From: Bacteroidota bacterium
GTDB taxonomy: Bacteria; Bacteroidota; Ignavibacteria; Ignavibacteriales; Ignavibacteriaceae
Assembly (NCBI GenBank): GCA_021790055.1
Contig: JAJYIL010000009.1
Span: 1 to 17,340, forward strand
Length of the DNA stretch: 17,340 nucleotides
Direction: 5' to 3'
The notes under the pieces were generated by a model, which searched no databases, was not told where the DNA came from, and was given only the letters and a program-made list of their open reading frames with translations. A program made the position numbers and the translations under genes. Shown piece by piece: positions 1 to 7,302 of the stretch. The first letter of the stretch is position 1. Each line of letters begins with the position of its first letter.

Positions 1-51
1 TTTCATGTGATTCTGATTTTCAATATATTGGGCGCTCAAATTAGGAAATCT

Positions 52-855
52 ATGGCTTCATTAAATTTACTTTTTATAGGCGACATTATCGGCAAACCCG
101 GTATGGATCTGGTTCAAGCCTGGCTGCCGAGCCTAATTCAAAAATATAAAGCCGACCTTGTTATTGCTAACGGTGAAAATGCTTCAGACGGGAAAGGATG
201 CACCGACAAGGAAGGAAAAATCTTATTGGATCTTGGTGTGCATGTTATTACCGGCGGAAATCATACGTGGGATAAGCATCAATCGCAGGATTATCTGAGA
301 AAAGAACCTCGCTCGCTCCGTCCTTTAAATTATCCTAAAGGAACTTACGGCAACGGTTATTACATTGCTGAAACGAAGAAAGGAAAAGTTGCGGTAATCA
401 ATTTGCAGGGAAGAACTTTTATGGCAGCGATTGATTGTCCGTTTAAAACTGCCGATTGGGTTCTTGCAAAAATGAAATCCGAAACGAACATGGTCTTTTT
501 GGATTTTCATGCAGAGGCTACTGCGGAAAAAATCTCAATGATAAATTATCTCGATGGTAAAATAAGCGCAATGGTTGGGACGCATACTCATATTCAAACT
601 TCGGATGAAAGAATTTTTCCAAACGGAACGGGATATATAACCGATGTCGGAATGACCGGTCCTTACGATTCGGTTATTGGAATGAAAACACAGGCAGCCG
701 TGAACAGGTTTCTCTTTCAGACTCCGCAGAAATATGAGACGGCGGAAAAGGATGCTCATCTTTGCGGAATATATTTTAAGATTGACACTGAGTCCGGCAA
801 GACAAAGGAACTTGAAAGAATAATTTTCCCGGACTTCATTAAAGCAGCCGAATGA
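52..855 (+). CDS. YmdB-family metallophosphoesterase (TIGR00282 type)
   Basis: This is a 267-aa cytoplasmic calcineurin-like phosphoesterase of the YmdB family. Family members are two-metal phosphodiesterases; the Bacillus subtilis protein hydrolyses 2',3'-cAMP and affects RNA turnover. The metal-binding set is complete: D11 (FIGD), E42 and N43 (ANGEN), N70 and H71 (GGNH), H153 (DFHAE), and H178 and H180 (GTHTH). An in-frame GTG lies at position 7, but the ATG at 52 begins the family-typical 'SLNLLFIGDIIGKPG' directly, has an AGGAAA-like site just upstream, and gives the usual length of about 265 aa, so it is preferred. The next gene begins one base after the stop, suggesting co-transcription with the methyltransferase. 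Family assignment is firm; the in vivo substrate is not known from sequence. Confidence 0.93.
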   Translation: MASLNLLFIGDIIGKPGMDLVQAWLPSLIQKYKADLVIANGENASDGKGCTDKEGKILLDLGVHVITGGNHTWDKHQSQDYLRKEPRSLRPLNYPKGTYGNGYYIAETKKGKVAVINLQGRTFMAAIDCPFKTADWVLAKMKSETNMVFLDFHAEATAEKISMINYLDGKISAMVGTHTHIQTSDERIFPNGTGYITDVGMTGPYDSVIGMKTQAAVNRFLFQTPQKYETAEKDAHLCGIYFKIDTESGKTKELERIIFPDFIKAAE

Positions 856-856
856 A

Positions 857-1867
857 ATGATGAAGAATTTCCCTTTACCGAGAATCGATTCGGATGAAGA
901 GTTTAGACAGTTGCTGCTTCCGTATTGCAGAATTAGTAAAGGAGAAATTTGGACGGACTCATCCGGCATGCACAAGATCGGATGCCTGGATGCTGCCGAA
1001 CCTTCATCAATTAGAAATTTAATAGAAAATGATAAAGCATCGCTCGCGGTACACGACCCGCCATATAATTTTGTTGCATTTGAAGAGAGAAAGATAGCGC
1101 ATTTTATTGATTGGTGTAAAGCTTGGGTAAAAAATTCTTACGAAGCTATGACCGATGATTCATCACTTTACATATGGCTCGGTGCAGACCAGAATAACCA
1201 TTACCAGCCGCTTGCGGATTTTATTTTGATGATGCGCAATTCCGGTTTTGATTCGCGAAGCTTTATTACAATGAGGAACCAGCGCGGCTATGGTACGCAG
1301 AAAAACTGGATGTCCGTAAGGCAGGAGCTTCTTTATTATACAAAAGGAAAGCCTTACTTTGACGTTAACTCCGAGTACACCGGTATTCCGAAAGTGCTGA
1401 AAGGGTATTACAAGACTGTTAATGGCAAAGAAACTGAAAATTTAGAGCGGAGTAAATCGGAATTTATCCGCGCCGGAAATGTATGGATTGACATCCAGCA
1501 AGTCTTTTACAGGATGGAAGAGAACGTAAACGGATGCTATGCGCAGAAGCCGCTGAAGGCAATTAAGCGAATAATTTTGTCCAGCAGCAGGATGAATGAA
1601 ATTGTACTTGATTTCTTCTCTCACTCAGGCACGACACTTCTTTCGGCAGAGATGACCGGCAGAAGATGTTATACGATTGATAATGACCCGGTATTTTGCG
1701 AGATTACTTTAAGACGCCTGGAGAATTATAGGAACACCGGCAAAACCGGCTGGCAGAATTCAAATCCTTTTGAAGATGAAATCTTAAGCGATGAGAAACT
1801 GTTTCGCTATTTGAAGGAAAAATATAATATTGCTAATGCACAATTGAAGCTTGGAGTGATGGAGTAA
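857..1867 (+). CDS. Orphan DNA N6-adenine/N4-cytosine methyltransferase (beta class)
   Basis: This 336-aa SAM-dependent DNA amino-methyltransferase has catalytic motif IV, DPPYNF, at residues 67-72. The SAM-binding motif I comes later, as DFFSHSGTT at residues 252-260, followed by an acidic 'IDNDP'. The order IV then I defines the beta class, with the roughly 180-residue middle part holding the target-recognition region. The motif I core is FSHSGTT rather than the commoner FxGSGTT, but the SGTT element is kept. No restriction endonuclease, specificity subunit or Mod/Res partner is visible nearby, so it appears to be an orphan methylase. It starts one base after the ymdB-like stop (TGA-A-ATG), so translation is probably coupled. 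The second ATG, at 860, could equally be the start. DNA versus RNA target and the recognition site cannot be read from sequence. Confidence 0.85.
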   Translation: MMKNFPLPRIDSDEEFRQLLLPYCRISKGEIWTDSSGMHKIGCLDAAEPSSIRNLIENDKASLAVHDPPYNFVAFEERKIAHFIDWCKAWVKNSYEAMTDDSSLYIWLGADQNNHYQPLADFILMMRNSGFDSRSFITMRNQRGYGTQKNWMSVRQELLYYTKGKPYFDVNSEYTGIPKVLKGYYKTVNGKETENLERSKSEFIRAGNVWIDIQQVFYRMEENVNGCYAQKPLKAIKRIILSSSRMNEIVLDFFSHSGTTLLSAEMTGRRCYTIDNDPVFCEITLRRLENYRNTGKTGWQNSNPFEDEILSDEKLFRYLKEKYNIANAQLKLGVME

Positions 1868-1930
1868 TGGATTTCCACTGTGTTAAATATAAAAGAGAAT
1901 CTCCCGCCTAGCGGTCACTTTGTGCTTAGA

Positions 1931-2006
1931 AATTGAAAATTGAGAATTGAACATTGAGTATCGAATATTAAAAAAATGCTCAACTCTCAAAGTTCAATAC
2001 CCAATT
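1931..2006. repeat. Heptamer array in inverted arms (consensus nATTGAr)
   Basis: Five tandem heptamers run from 1931 to 1965: aattgaa, aattgag, aattgaa, cattgag, tatcgaa. After a short AT-rich loop, four heptamers on the opposite strand follow at 1979-2006, reading ctcaact, ctcaaag, ttcaata, cccaatt on the plus strand. The two arms can fold into an imperfect hairpin (about 1939-1960 with 1984-2007). The array fills most of the spacer between the methyltransferase and folD; no open frame or clear promoter was seen there. The function is unknown: it could act as a transcription-end hairpin or be a neutral slippage product. Confidence 0.75.
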
Positions 2007-2038
2007 ATAGAAAGAAATTTTGAAGTAGGATTAAGAAG

Positions 2039-2917
2039 ATGAAACTAATAGACGGAAAGCAAACCGCTTCTGAAATAAGAGCGGAATTAAAAAATGAAAT
2101 TGATAAATTAAAACTAAGCGGGAAAAATGTCCCCGGGCTTGTTGCCATACTTGTCGGTGAAAATCCGGCGTCGGAAATTTACGTTCGCAGCAAGTCAAAG
2201 GACTGCGAAGAGATAGGCATGAGAAGCAAGGTCGAAAAGCTTGACGCGGGTGTTCCTGAAAAAGAGCTTCTTGAACTGGTTGATAAATATAATAAGGATA
2301 AAGATTATCACGGGATATTAGTCCAGCTTCCGCTGCCAAAGCACATTGATGAGGATAAAATTATCGAGGCAATCTCTCCTAAAAAGGATGTTGATGGATT
2401 TCACCCGGTTAGTGTAGGTAATTTGGTGATTGGGAAAGATACTTTTGCCTCGTGTACACCGGCAGGCATTCAAGAATTATTAGTCAGATATAAAATTGAA
2501 ACAAAGGGAAAACATGTTGTCGTTCTTGGTCGAAGCAATATAGTCGGCAAGCCGATAGCGAACATTATGCTTCAAAAGAAGGAAGGGGCAAATTCAATAG
2601 TAACGATTTGCCATTCAGCGGCTAAGGATTTAGCTCAATACACAAGACAAGCGGACATTTTAATAGCAGCAATTGGTCAGCCTAAGTTTGTAAAGGCAGA
2701 CATGGTTAAAGACGGTGTGGTTGTTGTCGATGTCGGCATCAACCGGATTGAAGATAAAAATTTACCCAAAGGCTACCGGATTGTCGGAGATGTTGACTTT
2801 GATGAAGTAGCACCAAAGTCATCATTTATAACTCCGGTGCCCGGAGGTGTAGGATTGATGACACGCGCAATGCTTTTGAAAAATACTTACAAAGCATATT
2901 TATTGTACGGTGAGTAA
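2039..2917 (+). CDS. folD: FolD, methylene-THF dehydrogenase/methenyl-THF cyclohydrolase
   Basis: FolD is a bifunctional cytoplasmic enzyme of one-carbon metabolism. It oxidises 5,10-methylene-THF with NAD(P)+ and hydrolyses the product to 10-formyl-THF, which feeds purine and formyl-Met synthesis. The 292-aa length is normal. The catalytic Tyr/Lys pair is Y48 and K52 (IYVRSK). Other hallmarks are LVQLPLPKH at 94-102, DVDGF at 117-121, the dinucleotide-fold element GRSNIVGKP at 164-172, and the signature PVPGGVGLMT at 266-275. In that last signature residue 273 is Leu where most FolD proteins have Pro. The ATG follows an AGGATTAAGAAG purine stretch. The deoC start overlaps or abuts the stop, so the two are one transcription unit. 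The assignment is secure. Confidence 0.97.
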   Translation: MKLIDGKQTASEIRAELKNEIDKLKLSGKNVPGLVAILVGENPASEIYVRSKSKDCEEIGMRSKVEKLDAGVPEKELLELVDKYNKDKDYHGILVQLPLPKHIDEDKIIEAISPKKDVDGFHPVSVGNLVIGKDTFASCTPAGIQELLVRYKIETKGKHVVVLGRSNIVGKPIANIMLQKKEGANSIVTICHSAAKDLAQYTRQADILIAAIGQPKFVKADMVKDGVVVVDVGINRIEDKNLPKGYRIVGDVDFDEVAPKSSFITPVPGGVGLMTRAMLLKNTYKAYLLYGE

Positions 2918-2918
2918 A

Positions 2919-3779
2919 ATGGAATTTGCAAAAGAGAAAAAAGTTTCGAAGGAGTTCCTTGAGAAGACTCTGCACGATTTTTATTGTAAGGATGAATCAT
3001 GCAAAGGCTGGGAGACTAACGTAATAACGCAGCCTAAAGCCATAAACAATATTGTTGACAACGGCGCTTCAAGGATTGCGGCAGGACCGGGTGTAGGTGA
3101 TGCTATCGATAAAGCGCTTGCAAGAAAGATTGATCATACATTATTAAAACCGGAAGGAACTCCTAATGAAATAAAATCTCTCTGCGAAGAAGCTAAGAGA
3201 TTCAGCTTTGCTTCCGTGTGCGTAAATCCCTGCCATGTTTCTTTGTGCTCGGAATTATTAAGAGGAACCGAAGTGAAGGTTTGTACGGTAATCGGTTTTC
3301 CGCTTGGAGCCACTACTACAGAGACCAAGCGCTTTGAGGCTGAGCAGGCGATAAAGAACGGAGCACATGAAGTCGATATGGTAATAAATATCGGAATGCT
3401 CAAAAGTGGAAATTATGATTTTGTTTTTAATGATGTTAATCAGGTTGCACTTGCCGCAAAGAAAAACAATGCCGTCTGCAAAGTAATTTTGGAGACTGCT
3501 TTATTGACCGACGAAGAAAAGGTAAAAGCATGTTTAATCTGTAAAAAAGCCGGAGCTGATTTTGTAAAGACATCAACGGGTTTCAGTAAAGGCGGTGCAA
3601 CCGCCGGGGATGTCGCTTTGATGAAATATGTTGTTGGAAGCTCTGTCGGTGTTAAGGCATCCGGTGGAATCAGATCGCGGGAAGACGCCGACGCAATGAT
3701 TGCCAGCGGTGCCGATAGAATTGGTGCAAGTGCAAGTGTTAAGATTATGCTTGGCGGTAAAAGCGAAGGGAAGTATTGA
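2919..3779 (+). CDS. deoC: Deoxyribose-phosphate aldolase with N-terminal extension
   Basis: DeoC cleaves 2-deoxyribose-5-phosphate to glyceraldehyde-3-phosphate and acetaldehyde in deoxynucleoside salvage. The catalytic TIM barrel begins at IDHTLLKP (71-78). It includes D153 in EVDMVINIG, the Schiff-base lysine K217 in VKTSTGF, the second lysine K246 in GVKASGGI, and the phosphate-binding GADRIG near 264-269. Bacterial DeoC is usually 215-260 aa; here about 70 residues precede the barrel, including C23, C28 and a Gly/Ala-rich linker, with unknown role. The ATG at 2919 lies one base past the folD stop and is preceded by GGTGAG at good spacing. A GTG at 2910, inside folD, is the alternative and would add three residues. 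Co-translation with folD is likely. Confidence 0.95.
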   Translation: MEFAKEKKVSKEFLEKTLHDFYCKDESCKGWETNVITQPKAINNIVDNGASRIAAGPGVGDAIDKALARKIDHTLLKPEGTPNEIKSLCEEAKRFSFASVCVNPCHVSLCSELLRGTEVKVCTVIGFPLGATTTETKRFEAEQAIKNGAHEVDMVINIGMLKSGNYDFVFNDVNQVALAAKKNNAVCKVILETALLTDEEKVKACLICKKAGADFVKTSTGFSKGGATAGDVALMKYVVGSSVGVKASGGIRSREDADAMIASGADRIGASASVKIMLGGKSEGKY

Positions 3780-3790
3780 GGCTGGGAATT

Positions 3791-3892
3791 ACCGGAATAA
3801 TGGAATATTGGAGTAATGAATAGCTGGGTATAAAGGCATATGGGAAAGACAAGCGACATAATACCCTATACCATTATACCGTGAGGCATATG
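3791..3892. repeat. Degenerate 7/8-nt repeat spacer with inverted arms
   Basis: The spacer between deoC and the HicB-like gene is built from degenerate short repeats. First comes a run of ggaata/tggaata-like units (about 3793-3815). Then ggtataa, aggcata and tgggaaa units (about 3827-3847) face ataccct, ataccat and tatacc units in opposite orientation (3861-3880). The 9-mer aggcatatg occurs directly at 3834-3842 and 3884-3892. The facing ggtata/tatacc arms can pair. No promoter consensus stands out. Confidence 0.6.
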
Positions 3893-3924
3893 AATATGTA
3901 TGATAAAAAGAATTTTAATAAGCG

Positions 3925-4146
3925 ATGATTTTGAATTTAGTAGTTACGAAGACAGATGACGGATGCACAGCTGAAATCCCGAGCTTGAAAGGATGCGAAT
4001 GTTGGGCTCACGATGAGGACACCGTAATGAATAAGATACTGGAGCTTGCAGCGTTTTATCTTAAGACCGACATGAAAAAACTTAAAGTAGATAGAGCTCG
4101 CGGAAGTAGAACTAAGATTATTTATAAGCTTGTCTTTAATAAGTAG
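3925..4146 (+). CDS. HicB-like small protein, no HicA partner
   Basis: This 73-aa protein resembles the HicB/UPF0150 partial RNase H-like fold. It has a beta strand with an aspartate-glycine turn (TKTDDGCTAEIPSLKGCECWAHDEDT), then a helix with ILELAAFYL, the pattern in which HicB antitoxins read 'a-E-P-L-G-C...G-T...A...'. Classical HicB antitoxins often carry a C-terminal DNA-binding helix and sit next to a HicA toxin of about 60 aa with a catalytic His. Neither is present here, and the C-terminus is short and basic. The start codon overlaps the stop of a 12-codon ORF (3890-3928, ATGA overlap) that is probably fortuitous. The SD site is weak. It may be a solitary regulator or a relic of a toxin-antitoxin pair. 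Confidence 0.65.
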   Translation: MILNLVVTKTDDGCTAEIPSLKGCECWAHDEDTVMNKILELAAFYLKTDMKKLKVDRARGSRTKIIYKLVFNK

Positions 4147-4177
4147 CTTTTTATGAGAGTCGCTGAATGATGCGAGA

Positions 4178-4200
4178 AAGATTACGATTAAGAGTAAGAT
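4178..4200. repeat. Hexamer-type repeat fragment, shared with 7267-7282
   Basis: Just upstream of trmH lies a period-6 stretch of gattac/gattaa/gagtaa units. Its first 16 nt (4178-4193) are identical to 7267-7282, downstream of the UgpC-like gene, so both are copies of one dispersed repeat family. It lies within 45 nt of the trmH start and may form part of the leader. Confidence 0.6.
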
Positions 4201-4220
4201 AGGCAAGCGGGATTTTGGAA

Positions 4221-4805
4221 ATGCTTAAGACAGAGAAGAGACAGCAGAAAATAAATTCTGTATTAAATGCCCGTCAGAAGTCATTAAGAATCGTGCTGGA
4301 AAATATTCACGACCCGCATAACGTTTCAGCGATATTTAGGACTTGCGATGCAGTGGGCGTTCCGAAGGCTTCGCTCATCTATTACATTGAAAAATTTCCA
4401 AAGATAGGTAAGAAGTCTTCCGCCTCTGCTTTTAAGTGGGTGGAGAGAGATAAATTTAAAGATGTTAAATCTTGTTATGATAATTTGAGGGAAGAAGGCT
4501 TCCGGATTTATGCTTCTGCAATTGTTGAAGACGCAGTATCGATTTATGATCTGGATTTAACAGGTAAAGTTGCATTGGTATTAGGAAATGAACACCGCGG
4601 TGTCTCAGAAGGTGCTGCAAAGCTTGCGGATAAAAAATTCATAATCCCAATGAAAGGTATGGTCCAAAGCCTGAATGTTTCGGTTGCGGCAGCCGTAATT
4701 TTATATGAGTCATTAAGGCAGCGGCAGAGCAAGGGGATGTACGGATGCAGCGAATTCTCTTCTGAAGAGTTGAATGAAATGATGGATAAATGGTGTAAAA
4801 AATAA
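4221..4805 (+). CDS. trmH: TrmH-type tRNA 2'-O-ribose methyltransferase (SPOUT)
   Basis: This is a 194-aa SpoU/TrmH-family RNA 2'-O-methyltransferase; the closest pattern is TrmH, which makes Gm18 in tRNA. All three SPOUT motifs are present. Motif 1 is N34-x-SAIFRT-x-DA-x-G with the catalytic Arg R40. Motif 2 is LGNEHRGVSE at 121-130. Motif 3 is IPMKGMVQSLNVSVA at 142-156, forming the trefoil-knot SAM site. The N-terminus (KRQQKINSVLNARQKSLRIVLENIHDPHN) is the TrmH-style helix rather than the L30e-like domain of RlmB. An in-frame TTG at 4215 could add two residues, but the ATG at 4221 is preferred. The exact tRNA position is inferred from family resemblance; TrmL-like activity cannot be fully excluded. 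Confidence 0.88.
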   Translation: MLKTEKRQQKINSVLNARQKSLRIVLENIHDPHNVSAIFRTCDAVGVPKASLIYYIEKFPKIGKKSSASAFKWVERDKFKDVKSCYDNLREEGFRIYASAIVEDAVSIYDLDLTGKVALVLGNEHRGVSEGAAKLADKKFIIPMKGMVQSLNVSVAAAVILYESLRQRQSKGMYGCSEFSSEELNEMMDKWCKK

Positions 4806-4819
4806 ATTTAAGAAACACG

Positions 4820-6100
4820 ATGATACAGGAGTTTTCAAAAATAAATAAAGTTGAAGGCGAGCTTAATTTACCGGGAGATAAATCTATTTCTCACCGTGCA
4901 GTAATGTTCTCGGCTATGGCGAAGGGAACTTCGAGGATTTACAATCTTTCAAACGGAGAAGATGTAAAATCAACTCAAGCATGTTTTAAGAAGCTTGGAA
5001 TAGAGACTAAGACGGTAAAAGATTTTGTGGAAGTTACCGGCAAGGGATTTAAAGGATTTCATAAGCCGGAAAGCTTTCTTGATGCGGGTAATTCAGGGAC
5101 AACCACAAGGCTGATTAGCGGAATCTTAGCTGCGCAAAACTTCGAGTCGGTAATTACCGGAGATGAGTCGCTTTCCAAGCGCCCGATGAAAAGAATAATT
5201 ACTCCGCTTACCGCAATGGGCGCGAGAATCACTGCAAGTGAAAATAATACGCTTCCGCTAAAAATCTTTCCCGGTGAAAATCTTCATGCGATAAAATATG
5301 AACTGCCGATGGCAAGTGCTCAGGTAAAGAGCGCAATTTTATTGGCAGGGCTTCATTGCGATGAGGAAACTTCGGTAATTGAAAGAAATCCTTCGCGCGA
5401 CCACACTGAAAGAATGTTGGGATTAAAGATAGAAAAATCCGGAAGTGGTAAAATCAGTTATTCTTCCAGAAAAGATTATCCTGATACGAAGGAGTATTTT
5501 GTTCCTTCCGATATTTCAACTGCTGCCTTCTTTATCGTGTTGACGCTACTTTCTAGAAATTCTCTTTTGAGAATTAAAAATGTTTCCTTGAATGAGAGTC
5601 GCACCGGAATTCTTCACGTGTTAATTGAAATGGGAGGAAGCATTGAGAGAGAAAGCGAAAGGAAAGCCGCCGGTGAACCTTTAGGAGACTTGATTATTAG
5701 GGGAAGCGAACTGAATAATATTATTATACCGGAAGAAATAATTCCCAACATAATTGATGAGATTCCTATCCTTTCAATAGCCGGAATTTTTGCGGATGGA
5801 AATTTTACTATCAGAAACGCATCCGAGTTAAGAGGAAAAGAAACCGATAGGATAAATGCAATCTGCTCTAATCTAAAACGGCTTAGTCTTGATGTGGAAG
5901 AATATGAAGATGGCTTTTCATTCGGCGGCAAGATAAAAAACAGCAATCCGGTTTTCGACAGCTTCGGTGACCACCGGATAGCGATGGCATTCGGAATTTT
6001 ATCGATGCAGTTGCACAGCGGAGGAAAAATAAATAACTTTGATTGTGTCAGTATTTCAAACCCTGATTTCATTAGACAAATTCAAAACATAACAAGGTAG
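4820..6100 (+). CDS. aroA: EPSP synthase, AroA
   Basis: AroA is 3-phosphoshikimate 1-carboxyvinyltransferase, the sixth step of the shikimate pathway, joining shikimate-3-phosphate and PEP. The 426-aa length is typical. Visible active-site segments are GDKSISHR (K21, S22, R26), AGNSGTTTRL (89-98), DESLSKRPM (115-123), SAQVKSA (166-172), DEIPIL with D313, ELRGKETDR (336-344, K340 and E341) and FGDHRIAM (382-389). NSGTT with SAQ-K is the pattern more usual in Gram-positive and other class II-like enzymes than the LGNAGT of enterobacteria. The gene starts 14 bp after trmH, and the ABC ATPase begins 3 bp after its stop, so an operon is likely. The identification is secure. Confidence 0.97.
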   Translation: MIQEFSKINKVEGELNLPGDKSISHRAVMFSAMAKGTSRIYNLSNGEDVKSTQACFKKLGIETKTVKDFVEVTGKGFKGFHKPESFLDAGNSGTTTRLISGILAAQNFESVITGDESLSKRPMKRIITPLTAMGARITASENNTLPLKIFPGENLHAIKYELPMASAQVKSAILLAGLHCDEETSVIERNPSRDHTERMLGLKIEKSGSGKISYSSRKDYPDTKEYFVPSDISTAAFFIVLTLLSRNSLLRIKNVSLNESRTGILHVLIEMGGSIERESERKAAGEPLGDLIIRGSELNNIIIPEEIIPNIIDEIPILSIAGIFADGNFTIRNASELRGKETDRINAICSNLKRLSLDVEEYEDGFSFGGKIKNSNPVFDSFGDHRIAMAFGILSMQLHSGGKINNFDCVSISNPDFIRQIQNITR

Positions 6101-6103
6101 TCT

Positions 6104-7210
6104 ATGGCTGAAGTAACTCTACAAAACGTAACTAAGGTATACGATGGTGGAAACATCGCAGTTAAGGATGTAAACATCAATGTTAACGACAAAGAATTTG
6201 TTGTACTGGTTGGACCTTCCGGGTGCGGAAAATCTACAACACTTAGAATGATTGCCGGTCTTGAAGAGATTTCCGAAGGTGAGCTTTTTATAGACGGCAA
6301 AAAGGTTAATGACGTTTCGCCTAAAGATAGGGATATTGCGATGGTATTTCAGAACTATGCACTTTATCCTCACATGACGGTTTACGAGAACATGGCATTT
6401 GGATTAAAGCTGCGCAAGTTCGACAAGAAAGAAATAAAGGAGAGAGTTACGGAAGCTGCGAAGATTCTTGAACTGGAAGATTACCTTGATAGAAAGCCGA
6501 AAGCTCTGTCGGGCGGACAGCGGCAGCGGGTTGCAGTCGGTAGAGCCATCGTGCGAAAGCCGAAAGTATTTTTATTTGATGAGCCGCTGAGCAATCTTGA
6601 TGCAAAGCTGCGCGTGCAGATGAGGACCCAAATCTCGAAGCTTCATCAAAGGCTGAATGCTACGATGATTTATGTTACTCACGACCAGACCGAAGCGATG
6701 ACAATGGGCGATAAAATCGTCGTAATGAAGGACGGAATTATTCAGCAGATTGATTCGCCGTTAAATCTTTATAATAACCCGGTAAATAAATTTGTTGCGG
6801 GATTCATAGGCAGTCCAGCGATGAATTTTGTCGAAGGGAAAATTTATAATGACAACGGAGTAAGTTTTAACAGCACCGGCAACGGCTTGTCGTTAAAGCT
6901 TAACGGCAGTTATCTGGACAAATTGAAGCCTTTCGTGAACAAAAACTTATGGCTCGGTATAAGACCGGAAGATATTTATGATTCGTCAATAAATTCACAT
7001 GGCGGAAATAGTACCCGCATAAATGTTCCGCTTGAAGTTGTTGAACCGATGGGCAACGAAATATTCTTGTATTTCCAGATTGACAACTCTCAGTTCGTAG
7101 CGAGAGTACCAGCACGCGAAATGCCGCTGGCAGGGCAGTCGAAGGAATTAACTTTAGATACAAACAAGCTTCACTTTTTCGATGCGCAGACAGAAAAGGC
7201 GATAAGATAA
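6104..7210 (+). CDS. ugpC: MalK/UgpC/MsmX-type sugar ABC transporter ATPase
   Basis: This is a 368-aa ATPase of carbohydrate-importing ABC transporters (CUT1 type). The nucleotide-binding domain has Walker A GPSGCGKST (37-45), Q-loop Q83 (VFQNYALYPH), signature LSGGQRQR (135-142), Walker B FLFDEP (156-161), D-loop SNLDAK and H-loop H193 (VTHDQTEAM). A C-terminal TOBE/OB domain from about residue 235 onward (IGSPAMNFVEG, LGIRPEDIYD) is typical of MalK. No permease or substrate-binding protein is nearby. Such stand-alone ATPases (MsmX in Bacillus) can energise several sugar importers, so the substrate cannot be named; 'ugpC' is the customary label, not a proven glycerol-3-phosphate role. Its ribosome-binding site, AAGGTAG, overlaps the aroA stop, so the two are coupled. 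Confidence 0.9.
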   Translation: MAEVTLQNVTKVYDGGNIAVKDVNINVNDKEFVVLVGPSGCGKSTTLRMIAGLEEISEGELFIDGKKVNDVSPKDRDIAMVFQNYALYPHMTVYENMAFGLKLRKFDKKEIKERVTEAAKILELEDYLDRKPKALSGGQRQRVAVGRAIVRKPKVFLFDEPLSNLDAKLRVQMRTQISKLHQRLNATMIYVTHDQTEAMTMGDKIVVMKDGIIQQIDSPLNLYNNPVNKFVAGFIGSPAMNFVEGKIYNDNGVSFNSTGNGLSLKLNGSYLDKLKPFVNKNLWLGIRPEDIYDSSINSHGGNSTRINVPLEVVEPMGNEIFLYFQIDNSQFVARVPAREMPLAGQSKELTLDTNKLHFFDAQTEKAIR

Positions 7211-7223
7211 TTGTAATTCAATC

Positions 7224-7282
7224 GCTCTTAATCTTAATCTAATTCAAGCTCGATTAAGAGCAATATAAGATTACGATTAAGA
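7224..7282. terminator. Inverted hexamer repeat between convergent genes, possible terminator
   Basis: A perfect 10-bp inverted repeat (gctcttaatc at 7224-7233, gattaagagc at 7252-7261, 18-nt loop) lies in the 92-bp gap between the convergent UgpC-like gene and bshC. It consists of period-6 ttaatc/gattaa units, and a further copy at 7267-7282 matches 4178-4193 for 16 nt. Its place between two convergent 3' ends suggests transcription termination in either direction. There is no long T-tract, so termination is inference from position and fold. Confidence 0.45.
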
Positions 7283-7302
7283 CAGGTACGCGACTTCAAC
7301 TT

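Noticed and set aside
535..975. Minus-strand frame of 146 codons across the ymdB-methyltransferase junction
   Set aside because: It is antisense to two well-supported genes and shows no recognisable motif.
1890..1925. ccgc-cta-gcgg mini-hairpin after the methyltransferase as a rho-independent terminator
   Set aside because: The stem is only 4 bp and no T-run follows.
3440..3859. Minus-strand frame of 139 codons opposite deoC
   Set aside because: It is a shadow of the deoC reading frame with low-complexity composition and runs into the repeat spacer.
3890..3928. 12-codon ORF overlapping the HicB-like start (ATGA)
   Set aside because: It is too short, lies in repeat-derived sequence and has no ribosome-binding site; a leader peptide cannot be supported.
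5614..6072. Minus-strand frame of 152 codons within aroA
   Set aside because: It is antisense to conserved AroA active-site segments and has no start context.
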